From NCBI RefSeq assembly GCF_023374055.1, contig NZ_JAMBEP010000001.1, positions 1,178,001-1,242,000 on the forward strand: a stretch of DNA of 64,000 nucleotides. Reading direction: 5' to 3'. This document shows positions 35,567-45,046 of this stretch, piece by piece. This DNA is from Luteimonas galliterrae (GTDB lineage Bacteria; Pseudomonadota; Gammaproteobacteria; Xanthomonadales; Xanthomonadaceae). The notes beneath the pieces were generated by a model that saw only the letters and a list, made by a program, of their open reading frames with translations, had not been told where the DNA came from and did no database searches. Position 1 is the first letter of the stretch. Every line of letters starts with the position of its first letter. The translations under genes were made by a program, and so were the position numbers.

Positions 35567-36818
35567 GGCCGGGACCCTCGTCGGCGACCGCGGGCACGAC
35601 GATGGTCGCCGCGACGCCGTTGGGGAAGTTGGCGACGATGGCGAAGCTTGCGGCGTTGCCGTAAGCCAGCCGCAACCGTTCCCGCACGTTCTTCAGGCCG
35701 ATGCCGGTGCCGCCGCTGCCCGCGCTGAAGCCTTGCCCGTCGTCGGCCACGGTGACCGCTACGCCCTGATCGTTGGTGCGCGCGAGGATCCAGACAGTGC
35801 CGCCGCCCGGTTTCGGTTCCAACCCGTGCTTGATCGCGTTCTCCACCAGCGTCTGCAGCATCATGGTCGGGAACGGCATCCCTCGCAGGGCTTCGGGCAC
35901 ATCGATCTGCAGCTGCAAGCGCGCGCCCATGCGGATCTGCAGGATTTCCAGGTAGGCACGGGCGCGTTCGAGCTCTTCGCCCAGAGTGGACAACGAATCT
36001 TCGGTGCGCGGCAGCGAATGGCGCAGGTAAGTGATCAGGTTGCCCAGCATCTCGTCGGCGCGTTGCGGATCGCTGCGGGTCAGGTATTGCGCGCTGGCCA
36101 GCGTGTTGTAGAGGAAATGCGGCTCGACCTGCGCATGCAGCAGGCTCAGCTTGGCGACCGTCAGTTCCTTTTCGGTGACGGTCTGCGCGGCCTTGGCCTG
36201 CTCGCTGCGGCGGCGCTCGGCGACGCGGCGGGTGATGGCGCGCGTGATCGCTTCGGCATTCTCCAGGTTGGTGCCGTCGTCGACCTTGAACCAATCGGTC
36301 CAGGCTGCACTTTCCGGCTCGCAGATCAAGGTCAGGCTGCCAGTGCCTTCGCCGGGCGTCACCGTGGCCAGGATCTGGTTGCGCTTGTTGCCCAGCCAGC
36401 TCAGCGGGTTGTAGCGGCTGGGCGACTTGTTGCTGTAGGGATCGATGCGCTGCACTTTGGCCCGCACCTGCAGGCTGTCGCGCGCGCTTTCGATTTCCTC
36501 GGTGCGCGGCAGTTCGCGGATCGCCGCATCGACCAGGTCGAAGGCTTCGCCCGCTTCGAACGGGATCTCGACCTGGCGCCGCTGGCGGTTGGCGAGCGTG
36601 GCCGCGTCGACCTGCCCCGCGATCAGCCGCACCCGCCGCAAGTGCGAGAACGCCCCGGTGACCACCAGGGCCATGGTCGCGCAGAAGATCAGCACGAACG
36701 GCAAGGGCGGCCCGTCCTGCATGCCGCCGAACAAGCCGGCGATCAACAGGGTGGCCAGGAAGAACCCCAGGAGCCATGCGCTGGCGATGCGGATGACGAA
36801 GAAGAGGCTGCGTATCAC
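35559..36818 (-). CDS. LytS/YehU-like sensor histidine kinase
   Basis: 419 aa. Two N-terminal membrane helices (~8-60), a middle region with no obvious fold (~70-190), a His_kinase (LytS) domain with SLLHAQVEPHFLYNTLASA, and an HATPase domain with ENAIKHGLEP and DDGQGFSAGSGGTGIGLKN. The start is a GTG at 36818 (IRSLFFVIRIASAW); the longer frame begins inside a repeat and is unlikely. It is the partner of the LytTR regulator. The signal sensed is unknown. Confidence 0.85.
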   Translation of the reverse strand: MIRSLFFVIRIASAWLLGFFLATLLIAGLFGGMQDGPPLPFVLIFCATMALVVTGAFSHLRRVRLIAGQVDAATLANRQRRQVEIPFEAGEAFDLVDAAIRELPRTEEIESARDSLQVRAKVQRIDPYSNKSPSRYNPLSWLGNKRNQILATVTPGEGTGSLTLICEPESAAWTDWFKVDDGTNLENAEAITRAITRRVAERRRSEQAKAAQTVTEKELTVAKLSLLHAQVEPHFLYNTLASAQYLTRSDPQRADEMLGNLITYLRHSLPRTEDSLSTLGEELERARAYLEILQIRMGARLQLQIDVPEALRGMPFPTMMLQTLVENAIKHGLEPKPGGGTVWILARTNDQGVAVTVADDGQGFSAGSGGTGIGLKNVRERLRLAYGNAASFAIVANFPNGVAATIVVPAVADEGPGHA

Positions 36819-36918
36819 GGCGCTACCGGCGTTTCGGATGTGCCGCGGAGCATAGCCGGGCCACTCTGTCCCGTCGCCACCCAGGCGACGAAACCCCGGA
36901 ATCGGCGACGGAAGCCGG

Positions 36919-37005
36919 CTTTGTAGGAGCGGCTTCAGCCGCGAGCTTTTGTGGCCCGGCAACCGTGATGGAAAAAGCTCGCGGCTGAAGCCGCTCCTAC
37001 AAAAG
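36919..37005. repeat. Type 1 palindromic repeat before the LytS-like kinase
   Basis: Inverted repeat with CTTTGTAGGAGCGGCTTCAG arms between the EF-hand terminator and the kinase gene. Confidence 0.9.
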
Positions 37006-37012
37006 CGGAGGC

Positions 37013-37041
37013 AAAAAAAGCCCGGCCGTCCGGCCGGGCTG
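37013..37041 (-). terminator. Rho-independent terminator of the EF-hand gene
   Basis: On the minus strand a perfect GCCCGGCCGG/CCGGCCGGGC-type hairpin (37020-37039) is followed by seven T residues. It lies 30 bp after the EF-hand gene stop and separates it from the kinase-regulator operon. Confidence 0.9.
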
Positions 37042-37070
37042 TCCCACGGAAAACCTCGCCGGAATCCGTA

Positions 37071-37703
37071 TCAGCGATGCGCCTGCGATGCGTCCTGCAT
37101 CTCGACGCGGCTGACGACGCCGTCGCCGTTCTTGTCCATCTTCTGGAAGCGTTCGGCGCTGCGCGCCTCGTGCTTTTGTTGGAACTCGGCATGGTGCGCC
37201 TGCGCCGAGGCATCCATTTCCGCCTTGGTGAGGTTGCCGTCCTTGTTCGTGTCGGCCGAGGAGAACCACTCTTCGCGGTGCTGGCGGCCGCGCAACTCGC
37301 GATCTGCGCTATCCGCGTAGCCGTCCTTGTTCGCATCCATGTCCTTGAAGCGTTCGGCCAGCTTCGGATCGGCGGCGGCTTCGGCCTGGCTGATGCGGCC
37401 GTCCTTGTCGGTGTCGGCCTTCATCATGCGGCCATCGCGGCCGCCATGACGGCCGCGCCACTGCGGGCGCTCGTCGGCGGTCAGTTTGCCGTCCTTGTTC
37501 TTGTCCATCTCGTCGAAACGGGCGGCCAACCTTTCGGATTTCCCGACTTCGCTGCGGTCGATCGCACCGTCGCCGTTGGCGTCCAACTTCATCCGCCCTT
37601 CGTGCTGCGCCCCCGGCACAGGGGCCGCCGTTTGCTGCGCGACGGCGGCGCCGGCCGCGATCAGGCTGAGCGCGACGGCGGCATACAGTATCTTGCGGTT
37701 CAT
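37071..37703 (-). CDS. Secreted protein with six EF-hand calcium-binding loops
   Basis: 210 aa. Signal peptide MNRKILYAAVALSLIAAG ending near AVAQQ. Six canonical EF-hand loops follow: DANGDGAIDRSE, DKNKDGKLTADE, DTDKDGRISQAE, DANKDGYADSAD, DTNKDGNLTKAE and DKNGDGVVSRVE. Four to six bound Ca2+ ions are plausible in the periplasm. GGAG precedes the chosen ATG. Calmodulin-like exported proteins of this kind are common in Xanthomonadaceae but their roles are unknown. It has its own strong terminator, so it is monocistronic. Confidence 0.88.
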   Translation of the reverse strand: MNRKILYAAVALSLIAAGAAVAQQTAAPVPGAQHEGRMKLDANGDGAIDRSEVGKSERLAARFDEMDKNKDGKLTADERPQWRGRHGGRDGRMMKADTDKDGRISQAEAAADPKLAERFKDMDANKDGYADSADRELRGRQHREEWFSSADTNKDGNLTKAEMDASAQAHHAEFQQKHEARSAERFQKMDKNGDGVVSRVEMQDASQAHR

Positions 37704-37842
37704 CGATATCTCCATTCGGGCGGCGACGGTGCCGCCACTGCAGCCGTCAACGCCCGGACCGGCGCAGGGATGACAAGGCTGTCGCCGTGTTCAGCACCCG
37801 GACAGTCGCGGCGATTGCGAACCGGGGCGGTATCCTTGCCGC

Positions 37843-38421
37843 ATGACGAACGCCCTCGCCCGCGCGCTGTCGATCCTGGGCCATCCGCTGCTGGTGTTGC
37901 CGGCGGCCGCGCTGTTGCTGGCTGCGAAGGCCGGCGCTCCCGGCCTGTCGCGCCTGGCCTTCGGCCTGGGCGGCCTGGCCGTGCTGGTGCTGGCCTATTC
38001 GTGGTGGCAGGTGCGGCGCGGACGCTGGGATCACGTCGATGCCAGCGCGCGCCACGAACGGCGCACGCTGAACCGATTCCTGCTGGCGGCGTTCGCGGCC
38101 GCAGCCGCGATCGCCTGGACGGGCGGCCAGCACGAGTTCGCGCTGGGATTGGCGCTGTCCGCGCTTCTGATCGCGGTGGCGATGTCGTCCGTGCGCTGGT
38201 GCAAACTTTCGCTGCACGTGGCCTTCGCGGTGTTCGCGGCGCTACTGCTGGCGAACCTGTCCTGGCAGGCCTGCGCCATCGCATCGTTGTTCGCCGCCGC
38301 GGTGGCCTGGTCGCGGCTGGCGCTCGCCCGCCACATGCCGCGCGACGTGGCTGCCGGCGCCGCAGCGGGCGCGCTGGCGGGCGGATTGTTCTGGCGTCTA
38401 CTGCCGGGCATGGCGGGATAA
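37843..38421 (+). CDS. Membrane protein, possible divergent PAP2 family member
   Basis: 192 aa, about six membrane helices. Degenerate acid-phosphatase motifs can be traced: SLHVAF in place of SGH, and RLALARHMPRD, which matches the R-x5-H-x3-D pattern of motif C3. The first motif is unclear (RHERRTLNRF). It may be a lipid phosphatase-like enzyme with altered chemistry, or a non-catalytic relative. The gene ends 3 bp before bpt. Confidence 0.6.
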   Translation: MTNALARALSILGHPLLVLPAAALLLAAKAGAPGLSRLAFGLGGLAVLVLAYSWWQVRRGRWDHVDASARHERRTLNRFLLAAFAAAAAIAWTGGQHEFALGLALSALLIAVAMSSVRWCKLSLHVAFAVFAALLLANLSWQACAIASLFAAAVAWSRLALARHMPRDVAAGAAAGALAGGLFWRLLPGMAG

Positions 38422-38424
38422 GCC

Positions 38425-39162
38425 GTGCGCACCGACCCGCAACACGACACCGAAGGCATGCGCCTGTTCGACACCGGCGCCCACCCCTGCGGCTACTGGC
38501 CCGACCGCACGGCGCGCGACCTGGTGCTGGATCCGCGCGATCCGCGCCTGGCGCAGTTGTACCCGCTGGCCCTGAGCTGGGGTTTCCGCCGCTCGGGCGA
38601 TATCGTTTATCGGCCGCATTGCGCAGGCTGCCGTGCCTGCATTGCGGTACGCGTGCCGGTGAACGAGTTCGCGCCCAACCGCAGCCAGCGCCGCTGCCTG
38701 CGGCGCAACGCCGATGTCGAGATGCGCGTCGTCGCCGCCATCCGCACCGACGAACAGCTGGCCCTGTACCAGCGCTATCTCGCCGCGCGCCATCCGGGCG
38801 GCGGCATGGACGACCACGGCGCCAGCGAGTACGACCAGTTCCTGGTCGGCGCCTGGGCCAGCGGCCGCTTCCTCGAATTCCGCAGCCATGGCCAGCTGCT
38901 GGCGGTGGCTGTCACCGATCGCGCCGACAATGCGCTGTCGGCGGTCTACACCTTCTACGACCCCGATCAGGTTTCGCGCGGGCTGGGCACGCTGGCCGTG
39001 CTGCATCAAATCGAATGGGCGCGGCGCGAAGGGCTCGACTATCTGTACCTGGGCTATTGGATCGAGGGCCATCGCAAAATGGATTACAAACGCCGCTTCC
39101 GGCCGCTGGAAGCCTTCACCGGCCGCGAATGGCGGCGCATGGAGTCCGGAGAGGATGCATGA
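38425..39162 (+). CDS. bpt: Aspartate/glutamate leucyltransferase Bpt
   Basis: 245 aa. It transfers Leu from Leu-tRNA to proteins with N-terminal Asp or Glu, marking them for ClpS-ClpAP degradation (N-end rule). Motifs [16 protein letters not shown] with the conserved cysteines, RNADVEMRV and [33 protein letters not shown] are those of the bacterial ATE/Bpt family. GTG start at 38425; ATG at 38458 is an alternative. Its stop overlaps the next start (ATGA). Confidence 0.92.
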   Translation: MRTDPQHDTEGMRLFDTGAHPCGYWPDRTARDLVLDPRDPRLAQLYPLALSWGFRRSGDIVYRPHCAGCRACIAVRVPVNEFAPNRSQRRCLRRNADVEMRVVAAIRTDEQLALYQRYLAARHPGGGMDDHGASEYDQFLVGAWASGRFLEFRSHGQLLAVAVTDRADNALSAVYTFYDPDQVSRGLGTLAVLHQIEWARREGLDYLYLGYWIEGHRKMDYKRRFRPLEAFTGREWRRMESGEDA

Positions 39163-40376
39163 CCTTGCGCACAACAGTCTCCATCGCATTGCTCGCCCTG
39201 GTGGCCTGCGCCGGATGCGTACGCGTCAACGTGCACGGCGATCCGGCGGCGATGGCGCCTGATGCCGCGCTGCGCGTCGCCACCTACAACACCTCGCTCT
39301 ACAGCGACGACGATGGCGGTCTGATCCGGCGCCTGCAGGGCGACGATCCCGGCGCGCGCAAGATCGCGGCCGTGCTGCAGCGCGTGCGGCCCGACTTGGT
39401 GCTGTTGAACGAATTCGACTACGACGACGCGGGACGCGCCGCCGACCTGTTCCAGCGTCGCTATCTCGAAGTCGCGCAAGCCGGCGGCGGCGAAGCGCTG
39501 CGTTATCCCTACCGCTATCTGGCGCCGGTCAACACCGGCGTGCCCAGCGGATTGGATCTGGACGGCAACGGCGAGACCGGCGGCAGCGGACGCGAACGCG
39601 GCAACGACGCCTGGGGCTACGGCCTGCATCCGGGGCAATACGGGATGCTGGTGCTGTCGCGCTATCCGATCGATACGGCTGCGGTGCGCACGTTCCAGCG
39701 GCTCAAGTGGAGCGCGATGCCCGATGCGTTGCGACCCGTCGATCCGGCGTCCGGAGGCTCCCATTATCCGGATGCGGTTTGGCAACGGTTGCGGCTGTCT
39801 TCCAAATCGCACTGGGACGTACCGGTGCGCACACCGCTGGGCACCTTGCACTTCCTGGCGTCGCATCCCACCCCGCCGGTGTTCGACGGCCCCGAAGACC
39901 GCAACGGCGCGCGCAACGCCGACGAGATCAGGCTATGGCGCGAATACGTCTCGCCCGGCGACAAACCGTGGCTATGCGACGACCGGGGCCGTTGCGGCGG
40001 CCTCGCTGTGGAGGCCAAATTCGTGATCGCCGGCGATCTCAACAACGACCCGGCCGACGGCGACGGCAGGCATGAGGCGATCGTCGAATTGCTCGAGCAT
40101 CCGCGCGTGCTGCGCTATGCGACGCCGCGCAGCGTCGGCGCTGTCGATCTTGCCGCAACGTACGCGCAATCCGGCATTTCCCGCCGCGGCTCGCCGGCGC
40201 ACGCCACCGGCGATTTCGGCCCGAAAGTCGGCACGTTGCGCTTGGATTACGTATTGCCTTCGGCGGGTCTGGTCGTACGCGATAGCGGCGTGTTCTGGCC
40301 TGCGGCCGGAGATGCCGATGCGACGATAGCCGATGGCAGCGACCATCATTTGGTGTGGGTCGATTTGACGCGGTGA
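39159..40376 (+). CDS. Exported endonuclease/exonuclease/phosphatase-family protein
   Basis: 405 aa. Lipobox [10 protein letters not shown] predicts a lipoprotein. The EEP fold is seen in [21 protein letters not shown] (acidic metal ligand), SRYPI, the active site [15 protein letters not shown] and the terminal [12 protein letters not shown] with the paired His. The family cuts phosphodiester or phosphomonoester bonds in nucleic acids, lipids or other substrates. The start is fixed by the ATGA overlap with bpt. Substrate unknown; an extracytoplasmic nuclease or phytase-like role is possible. Confidence 0.82.
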   Translation: MTLRTTVSIALLALVACAGCVRVNVHGDPAAMAPDAALRVATYNTSLYSDDDGGLIRRLQGDDPGARKIAAVLQRVRPDLVLLNEFDYDDAGRAADLFQRRYLEVAQAGGGEALRYPYRYLAPVNTGVPSGLDLDGNGETGGSGRERGNDAWGYGLHPGQYGMLVLSRYPIDTAAVRTFQRLKWSAMPDALRPVDPASGGSHYPDAVWQRLRLSSKSHWDVPVRTPLGTLHFLASHPTPPVFDGPEDRNGARNADEIRLWREYVSPGDKPWLCDDRGRCGGLAVEAKFVIAGDLNNDPADGDGRHEAIVELLEHPRVLRYATPRSVGAVDLAATYAQSGISRRGSPAHATGDFGPKVGTLRLDYVLPSAGLVVRDSGVFWPAAGDADATIADGSDHHLVWVDLTR

Positions 40377-40419
40377 TGCGTCGTCTGACGGCTTCATGCG
40401 TTTAACTTTACCGCCGACT

Positions 40420-40444
40420 CTGTAGAGCGGAGCTTGCTCCGCTG
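40420..40444. repeat. Type 2 short palindrome
   Basis: GTAGAGCGGAGCTTGCTCCG, 44 bp after the EEP gene. Confidence 0.8.
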
Positions 40445-40470
40445 CCTTTAGTGCGCCAATCCAAAGAAGA

Positions 40471-40779
40471 CACGTCACCGCAATCGTTGCGAATCAAAAT
40501 CTAGTACCTGCGTAAGAAGGTCAGCCACGACGAAAGCCAGGTCCGCTGGCGTACTTTTAGTCGCGACGCATCGCACCGCAGTTCAGGCCCTTTCTTGGGT
40601 TACTTTCTTTGGGCCAGCAAAGAAAGTGACCCGCGCGCAGCGCGGAAGCCTTTATCCATGGCGCGAGTCGCAGCGCAAGCCGCCAGGACGCGGGCCTGGA
40701 TCCCGGCCTTCGCCGGGATGACGGCTGAGGCGCAAACGCAAGGGCAAGATGGGTCCCAGCGTTCGCTGGGATGACGGCG
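40471..40779 (-). repeat. Composite dispersed repeat, copy B (inverted)
   Basis: Reverse-complement match to copies A and C: ATCAAAATCTAGTACCTGCG, the TTACTTTCTTTGGGCCAGCA hairpin, then the two GGGATGACGG palindromes. Copy B lacks the ~60-bp tail that A and C share. No gene is supportable in 40377-40830; short frames inside are part of the repeat. Confidence 0.85.
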
Positions 40780-40830
40780 TGACAAGGGCAGCGGAACAAG
40801 CCGGCTCCACCGAGCCAGACGGCTTCAATC

Positions 40831-41166
40831 TCAAACTTTCGGTTTTTCTTCCGCCGGCGAAGAAGCAGGCGCAATCACCGTCGTCGGTTTTTCGAAGCCC
40901 TGCGGCCCGAAACCGAAAACGCCGTCGCTATGCGCCGAAACGATCATCCGCACCATCCCGCTGGGCACCATCAGTTCGATCTGCACCGGCTTGCCGTCCT
41001 TGTTCTGCCCCTGCAGCGTCATCTCGATCAGCGCGCCGCCGGTGTCGATCTCGTTGCACAGCACCCACGGCTCCGGTCCCGGCATCAGATAGGGCTTGAT
41101 CGCCTCGCCCAGCGCTTCCAGCGCCTGCGGGAAGAAAAACACGGCGTAACCGTCGGTGCCATTCAT
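40831..41166 (-). CDS. Conserved-looking small protein of unknown function
   Basis: 111 aa, no signal peptide. The N-terminus TDGYAVFFFPQALEALGEAI and middle WVLCNEIDTGGALIEMTL form an alpha-beta pattern. The C-terminal ~25 residues are proline- and lysine-rich (PASSPAEEKPKV). The family is not recognised. It starts 33 bp after purT on the same strand and is probably cotranscribed with it. Confidence 0.65.
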   Translation of the reverse strand: MNGTDGYAVFFFPQALEALGEAIKPYLMPGPEPWVLCNEIDTGGALIEMTLQGQNKDGKPVQIELMVPSGMVRMIVSAHSDGVFGFGPQGFEKPTTVIAPASSPAEEKPKV

Positions 41167-41199
41167 GCAAGGATCCTGTGGGTCGGGCAGCTGCGCGCA

Positions 41200-42408
41200 C
41201 TATCGGGCATCGCGCAGCTCTATGGTAAGCGCCGCAGCCGCATCGCGCGCGACCGCGCGCGCGTCCTCGACGTTTTCGCCGCGCGCCAACGTGACGCCGA
41301 CGCGGCGATGGCCCTCCACGCGCGGCTTGCCGAACAAGCGCAATGCGGTATCGGGCACGTGCAAAGCCGCCTCCAGTCCGCTGAACACCGGCACGCCATG
41401 GCCTTGCGCCAGCACCGCGCAGGACGCCGACGGCCCGAGTTGCCGGATGCAGGGAATAGGCAGGCCCAGGATCGCGCGGGCATGCAGCGCGAATTCGCTC
41501 AGATCCTGCGATACCAGCGTGACCAGGCCGGTGTCGTGCGGGCGCGGCGAAACCTCGCTGAACCAGACCTCGTCGCCCTTCACGAAGAACTCCATGCCGA
41601 ACACGCCCCAGCCGCCCAGATCGTCGCTGAGTTGCCGCGCGATGCCCTGCGCCAGCGCTAGCGCGCGCGTCGACATCGGCTGCGGCTGCCAGCTCTCGCG
41701 GTAGTCGCCGTCGCGCTGCAAGTGGCCGATCGGCTCGCAGAAAGCGGTGCCGTCGCGGTGGCGCACGGTCAGCAACGTGATCTCGTAATCGAAATCGATG
41801 AAACCCTCGACGATCGCGCGCCCGGCGCCGGCGCGGCCGCCTTTTTGCGCGTAGTCCCAGGCCGCATCGACCTCGTCCTGCGTGCGCACCAGGCTCTGGC
41901 CCTTGCCCGACGAGGACATCACCGGCTTCACCACGCAAGGCAGGCCGAGTGCCGCCACCGCCGCGCGGTATTCGTCGTGCGTATCGACGAAGCGGTAAGG
42001 CGACGTCGGCAATTGCAGGGTTTCGGCGGCCAGGCGGCGGATGCCTTCGCGGTCCATGGTCAGCCGCGCCGCGCGCGCGGTCGGGATCACGCGCGTGGCG
42101 CTGCCCCGCTCGGCGAATTCCTTTTCGAGCTGCACCAGCGTTTCGGTATGGATCGCCTCGATCTCCGGCACGATCAGGTGCGGCTTTTCCTGTTCGATCA
42201 GCGCGCGGATCGCGGCGCCGTCGAGCATGTCCAGCACATGGCTGCGATGCGCCACCTGCATCGCCGGCGCGTCGGCGTAGCGGTCGGCGGCGATCACCTC
42301 CACGCCGAAACGCTGCAGCTCGATCGCGACTTCCTTGCCCAATTCGCCGGAGCCCAGCAGCAGCACGCGGGTCGCGGAGGGTGACAGGGGCGTACCGATG
42401 GACAGCAT
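41200..42408 (-). CDS. purT: Formate-dependent phosphoribosylglycinamide formyltransferase PurT
   Basis: 402 aa ATP-grasp enzyme. It makes formyl-GAR from GAR, formate and ATP in purine synthesis, bypassing folate-dependent PurN. Motifs: [19 protein letters not shown] at the start, [26 protein letters not shown] (ATP-grasp), [20 protein letters not shown] with the Mg2+ ligands. Length is standard. Downstream lies a small protein gene of unknown role, likely in the same transcript. Confidence 0.95.
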   Translation of the reverse strand: MLSIGTPLSPSATRVLLLGSGELGKEVAIELQRFGVEVIAADRYADAPAMQVAHRSHVLDMLDGAAIRALIEQEKPHLIVPEIEAIHTETLVQLEKEFAERGSATRVIPTARAARLTMDREGIRRLAAETLQLPTSPYRFVDTHDEYRAAVAALGLPCVVKPVMSSSGKGQSLVRTQDEVDAAWDYAQKGGRAGAGRAIVEGFIDFDYEITLLTVRHRDGTAFCEPIGHLQRDGDYRESWQPQPMSTRALALAQGIARQLSDDLGGWGVFGMEFFVKGDEVWFSEVSPRPHDTGLVTLVSQDLSEFALHARAILGLPIPCIRQLGPSASCAVLAQGHGVPVFSGLEAALHVPDTALRLFGKPRVEGHRRVGVTLARGENVEDARAVARDAAAALTIELRDAR

Positions 42409-42552
42409 TCAGAAGATCCGTGCGGGCGAAGACGCGCAAGTCTAGCGTTTGTGCGGGCGCGGACGCTTGCGGGCGGCTGACTAGAGCCTGTTAACGCTAT
42501 TGGGATAGGCCCTAGACTGTCCCGACGCGGCCGCGCATGTCATTCTGCCGGC

Positions 42553-43476
42553 TTGAAGCGACGTCCACGCCCCCTGTCGACCGCCGCCTCGATGATGGCC
42601 GGCCTGATCGCTGCGGCGCTGCTCGCGGCGGCCGGCTGCACGCGCCCGCAACCGCCGTTCGCGCAGCTGGCCGGACTGCTGCTGGATTCGCAGTTGGACG
42701 AAATCAGCGGCTTGGCGGCGTCGCACCGGCACAGCGACGTGCTCTGGCTGCTGGACGACGGCGGCAATCCGGCGCGGCTGTTCGCGGTCAGCCGCCGTGG
42801 GCGCAAGCTCGCCACCGTCGCCGTGGAAGGCGTGACCAAGACCGACTGGGAAGACCTGGCCGCGTTCGACTTGGACGGCCGTCGTTACCTGCTGATCGCC
42901 GACACCGGCGACAACGGCGGCCTACGCAAGACGCTGCAATTGCACATCGTGGAAGAACCCGCGCGGGTCGAGGACGGCGCGCTGCGTCCGGCCTGGTCGA
43001 TCGCATTCCGCTGGCCGGACGGCGCACGAGATGCCGAAGCGGTGGCGGTGGATGCGGTGCGCGGCGAAATCCTGCTGATCAGCAAGAAGCGGCAACCGCC
43101 GGAATTGTTCGTGCTCCCGCTGCAGCCCGCCAGCGGATTGCAGACCGCGCGTCTGATCGGCCGCTTGGCAGGCGTGCCGCAAGCCAGCGCCGAGGACCAG
43201 CGCGAGAACGCGGCGCTCGCGCGGCGGCGCAGCCAGATCACCGCCGCCGCGGTATCGCCGGACCGGCGCACGCTGGCCGTGCTGACTTATCACGACCTGC
43301 TCCTGTACCCGCGTCGCGGCGAAGAAAGCTGGGCCCGTGCCGTGACCCACAAGCCGAAAAGCCATGAACTGCCCTGGCTGCCGCAACCCGAGGCCCTGGA
43401 TTGGGCCCGCAACGGCCGTGCGCTGTACGCCACCGGCGAATTCGCGCCGGCGCCGTTGGTCTACCTGCAGCCCTGA
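42553..43476 (+). CDS. Lipoprotein with a beta-propeller-like domain
   Basis: 307 aa. Lipobox LLAAAGC at ~29. The mature part shows repeated strand patterns (DVLWLLDDGGNPARLFAVS, RRYLLIADTGDNGG, ILLISKKRQPPELFVLP) like SMP-30/phytase-like propellers. The start is uncertain: TTG at 42553 gives a full signal peptide, while ATG at 42592 gives a shorter one. Neither has a good ribosome site. Hydrolase activity is possible but not shown. Confidence 0.65.
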   Translation: MKRRPRPLSTAASMMAGLIAAALLAAAGCTRPQPPFAQLAGLLLDSQLDEISGLAASHRHSDVLWLLDDGGNPARLFAVSRRGRKLATVAVEGVTKTDWEDLAAFDLDGRRYLLIADTGDNGGLRKTLQLHIVEEPARVEDGALRPAWSIAFRWPDGARDAEAVAVDAVRGEILLISKKRQPPELFVLPLQPASGLQTARLIGRLAGVPQASAEDQRENAALARRRSQITAAAVSPDRRTLAVLTYHDLLLYPRRGEESWARAVTHKPKSHELPWLPQPEALDWARNGRALYATGEFAPAPLVYLQP

Positions 43477-43483
43477 GGCCCGG

Positions 43484-43568
43484 CTTTTGTAGGAGCGGCT
43501 TCAGCCGCGAGCTCTTGATCTCGCTGGCGGGCGAGAAAGCTCGCGGCTGAAGCCGCTCTACGAAGAGC
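43484..43568. repeat. Type 1 palindromic repeat before the SPFH operon
   Basis: Inverted repeat with CTTTTGTAGGAGCGGCTTCA arms; one arm has lost two bases (GCTCTACG). It separates the lipoprotein gene from the SPFH operon promoter. Confidence 0.85.
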
Positions 43569-43599
43569 GGGCAACCGCTCATCGGCAGCCTCTTGCAAA

Positions 43600-43627
43600 A
43601 TAGATATCATTTTGATATCACTATTTC
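43600..43627 (+). promoter_or_regulatory. Paired GATATC operator-like site upstream of the SPFH operon
   Basis: Two GATATC palindromes (43603-43608 and 43614-43619) are 11 bp apart, one helical turn, within an AT-rich patch: ATAGATATCATTTTGATATC. Spacing on one DNA face is what a ribbon-helix-helix tetramer needs, and such a protein is encoded second in the operon. The AT-rich patch may also contain the promoter. Confidence 0.5.
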
Positions 43628-43661
43628 ACGGCCATTCGGCCGCATCCGCGAGAAACGCGTC

Positions 43662-44525
43662 ATGAAAGAGAATCCGCTCCGTTCCGCCGCCGGCATTCCG
43701 GTCCTGCTGGGCCTGCTCGCCGCCGAAGCCGTCTGCGCCTGGCTGCTGTTCCACGGCATCCAGACCGGTCGGCCGATGCTTGTCGTCTTCGGCATCGTAT
43801 TGGGCCTGGCGACGGCGTTCTGCCTGCTCGGGCTGTATATGGTCGAGCCCAACCAAGCCGCGGTGGTGAGCCTGTTCGGCAAGTACGTGGGCACGGTCAA
43901 GGAGAACGGCCTGCGCTGGAACAACCCCTTCTACGCCAAGAAGAAGGTCAGCCAGCGCGTGCGCAACTTCGAAAGCGGCAAGCTGAAAGTCAACGAACTC
44001 GACGGCAGCCCGATCGAAATCGCCGCGGTGATCGTGTGGCAAGTGGTGGATTCGGCCGAGGCCGTCTACAACGTCGACGATTACGAAGGCTTCGTGCACA
44101 TCCAATCCGAGTCCGCATTGCGCGCGATGGCCACCAGCTATCCGTACGACCAGCACGAGGAAGGCCAGATCGCGCTGCGCAGCCATCCAGTGGAAATCTC
44201 GCAGCATTTGAAGGACCAGCTCGACGAACGCCTGGCCGATGCCGGCGTGACCGTGATCGACGCGCGCATCAGCCACCTCGCCTATGCGCCGGAAATCGCC
44301 CAGGCCATGCTGCAGCGCCAGCAAGCCAATGCCGTGGTCGCGGCCCGTACGCGCATCGTGTTCGGCGCGGTCAGCATGGTCGAAATGGCGCTCGAGCAGC
44401 TCAAGGAAAAGGGCGTGGTCGAGCTCGACGAAGAGCGTCGCGCCGCGATGGTCAGCAACCTGCTGGTGGTGCTGTGCTCCGACCGCCCCACCCAACCGAT
44501 CGTCAACACCGGCTCGTTGTACTGA
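43662..44525 (+). CDS. SPFH/Band 7 (stomatin-like) membrane protein
   Basis: 287 aa. Two adjacent N-terminal membrane helices (~10-30 and ~40-60), then an SPFH domain: [58 protein letters not shown], and the long coiled-coil helix [20 protein letters not shown] with [18 protein letters not shown]. Such proteins form membrane microdomain scaffolds, often with FtsH-type proteases. The start at 43662 was preferred because the longer frame lacks a membrane-proximal N-terminus. It is the first gene of a compact six-gene operon. Confidence 0.88.
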   Translation: MKENPLRSAAGIPVLLGLLAAEAVCAWLLFHGIQTGRPMLVVFGIVLGLATAFCLLGLYMVEPNQAAVVSLFGKYVGTVKENGLRWNNPFYAKKKVSQRVRNFESGKLKVNELDGSPIEIAAVIVWQVVDSAEAVYNVDDYEGFVHIQSESALRAMATSYPYDQHEEGQIALRSHPVEISQHLKDQLDERLADAGVTVIDARISHLAYAPEIAQAMLQRQQANAVVAARTRIVFGAVSMVEMALEQLKEKGVVELDEERRAAMVSNLLVVLCSDRPTQPIVNTGSLY

Positions 44526-44532
44526 GCGCGAC

Positions 44533-44718
44533 GTGGCCGATAAGAAAGCCTACCCGCTGCGCATCAACGCCGACGTGCTGGCCGCGGCGCAGCGTTGGGC
44601 AGACGACGAATTGCGCAGCCTGAACGCGCAGATCGAATACGTGCTGCGCGACGCGCTGCGCAAGGCCGGGCGTTTACCGAAATCGGAACGCGAAAAAGGC
44701 GAGGAGAACGAGTCATGA
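44533..44718 (+). CDS. Arc/MetJ-like ribbon-helix-helix DNA-binding protein
   Basis: 61 aa, GTG start 7 bp after the SPFH stop. [20 protein letters not shown] forms the ribbon and helix 1, and [21 protein letters not shown] helix 2, the Arc-type RHH fold (FPLRI-like ribbon). RHH proteins bind DNA as dimers or tetramers and commonly repress their own operon. The paired GATATC site upstream is its most likely target. Its stop overlaps the DUF4177 start by 4 bp. This gene is very short but its fold is clear. Confidence 0.8.
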   Translation: MADKKAYPLRINADVLAAAQRWADDELRSLNAQIEYVLRDALRKAGRLPKSEREKGEENES

Positions 44719-44900
44719 GCAAGCGCTGGACCTATCTGACCGTAGAAGTCAAAACGAGCATCACCTGGACCGGTACGATCAAGCGCGACAAGCTGCAAGA
44801 AGAACTCAACCGGCACGGCGCGCAAGGCTGGGAGCTGGTCAACGTCATCATGGCGAACACCCTCGTTCCGGCGGTGCTGGTGTTCAAGAAAGAAACCTGA
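44715..44900 (+). CDS. DUF4177-like small protein
   Basis: 61 aa. [11 protein letters not shown], then [16 protein letters not shown] and [10 protein letters not shown], match the small DUF4177 fold (a beta-alpha-beta unit with the GWELV motif). Function unknown. It is translationally coupled to the RHH gene by ATGA. In this operon it might be a sensor or adaptor; that is guesswork. Confidence 0.8.
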   Translation: MSKRWTYLTVEVKTSITWTGTIKRDKLQEELNRHGAQGWELVNVIMANTLVPAVLVFKKET

Positions 44901-44923
44901 CGCATTCCGACAAGGAGACTTCG

Positions 44924-45046
44924 ATGCTGCACATCGTCCATCTGCTCGAACGCCGTTTCCCGAACGGCTCCGCACGCAACGTCGCGGCGCTGGCCCTGCT
45001 TTCCGCCAGCGCGCTGGCCATCGGCGTGGGCCTGCTGCTGCAGTGA
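44924..45046 (+). CDS. Tiny single-pass membrane protein
   Basis: 40 aa, with AAGGAG six bases before ATG. An amphipathic N-terminus (MLHIVHLLERRFPNGSARNV) leads into one hydrophobic helix (AALALLSASALAIGVGLLLQ). The stop overlaps the next start (GTGA at 45043). The tight spacing and good ribosome site make it likely to be real. Confidence 0.65.
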   Translation: MLHIVHLLERRFPNGSARNVAALALLSASALAIGVGLLLQ

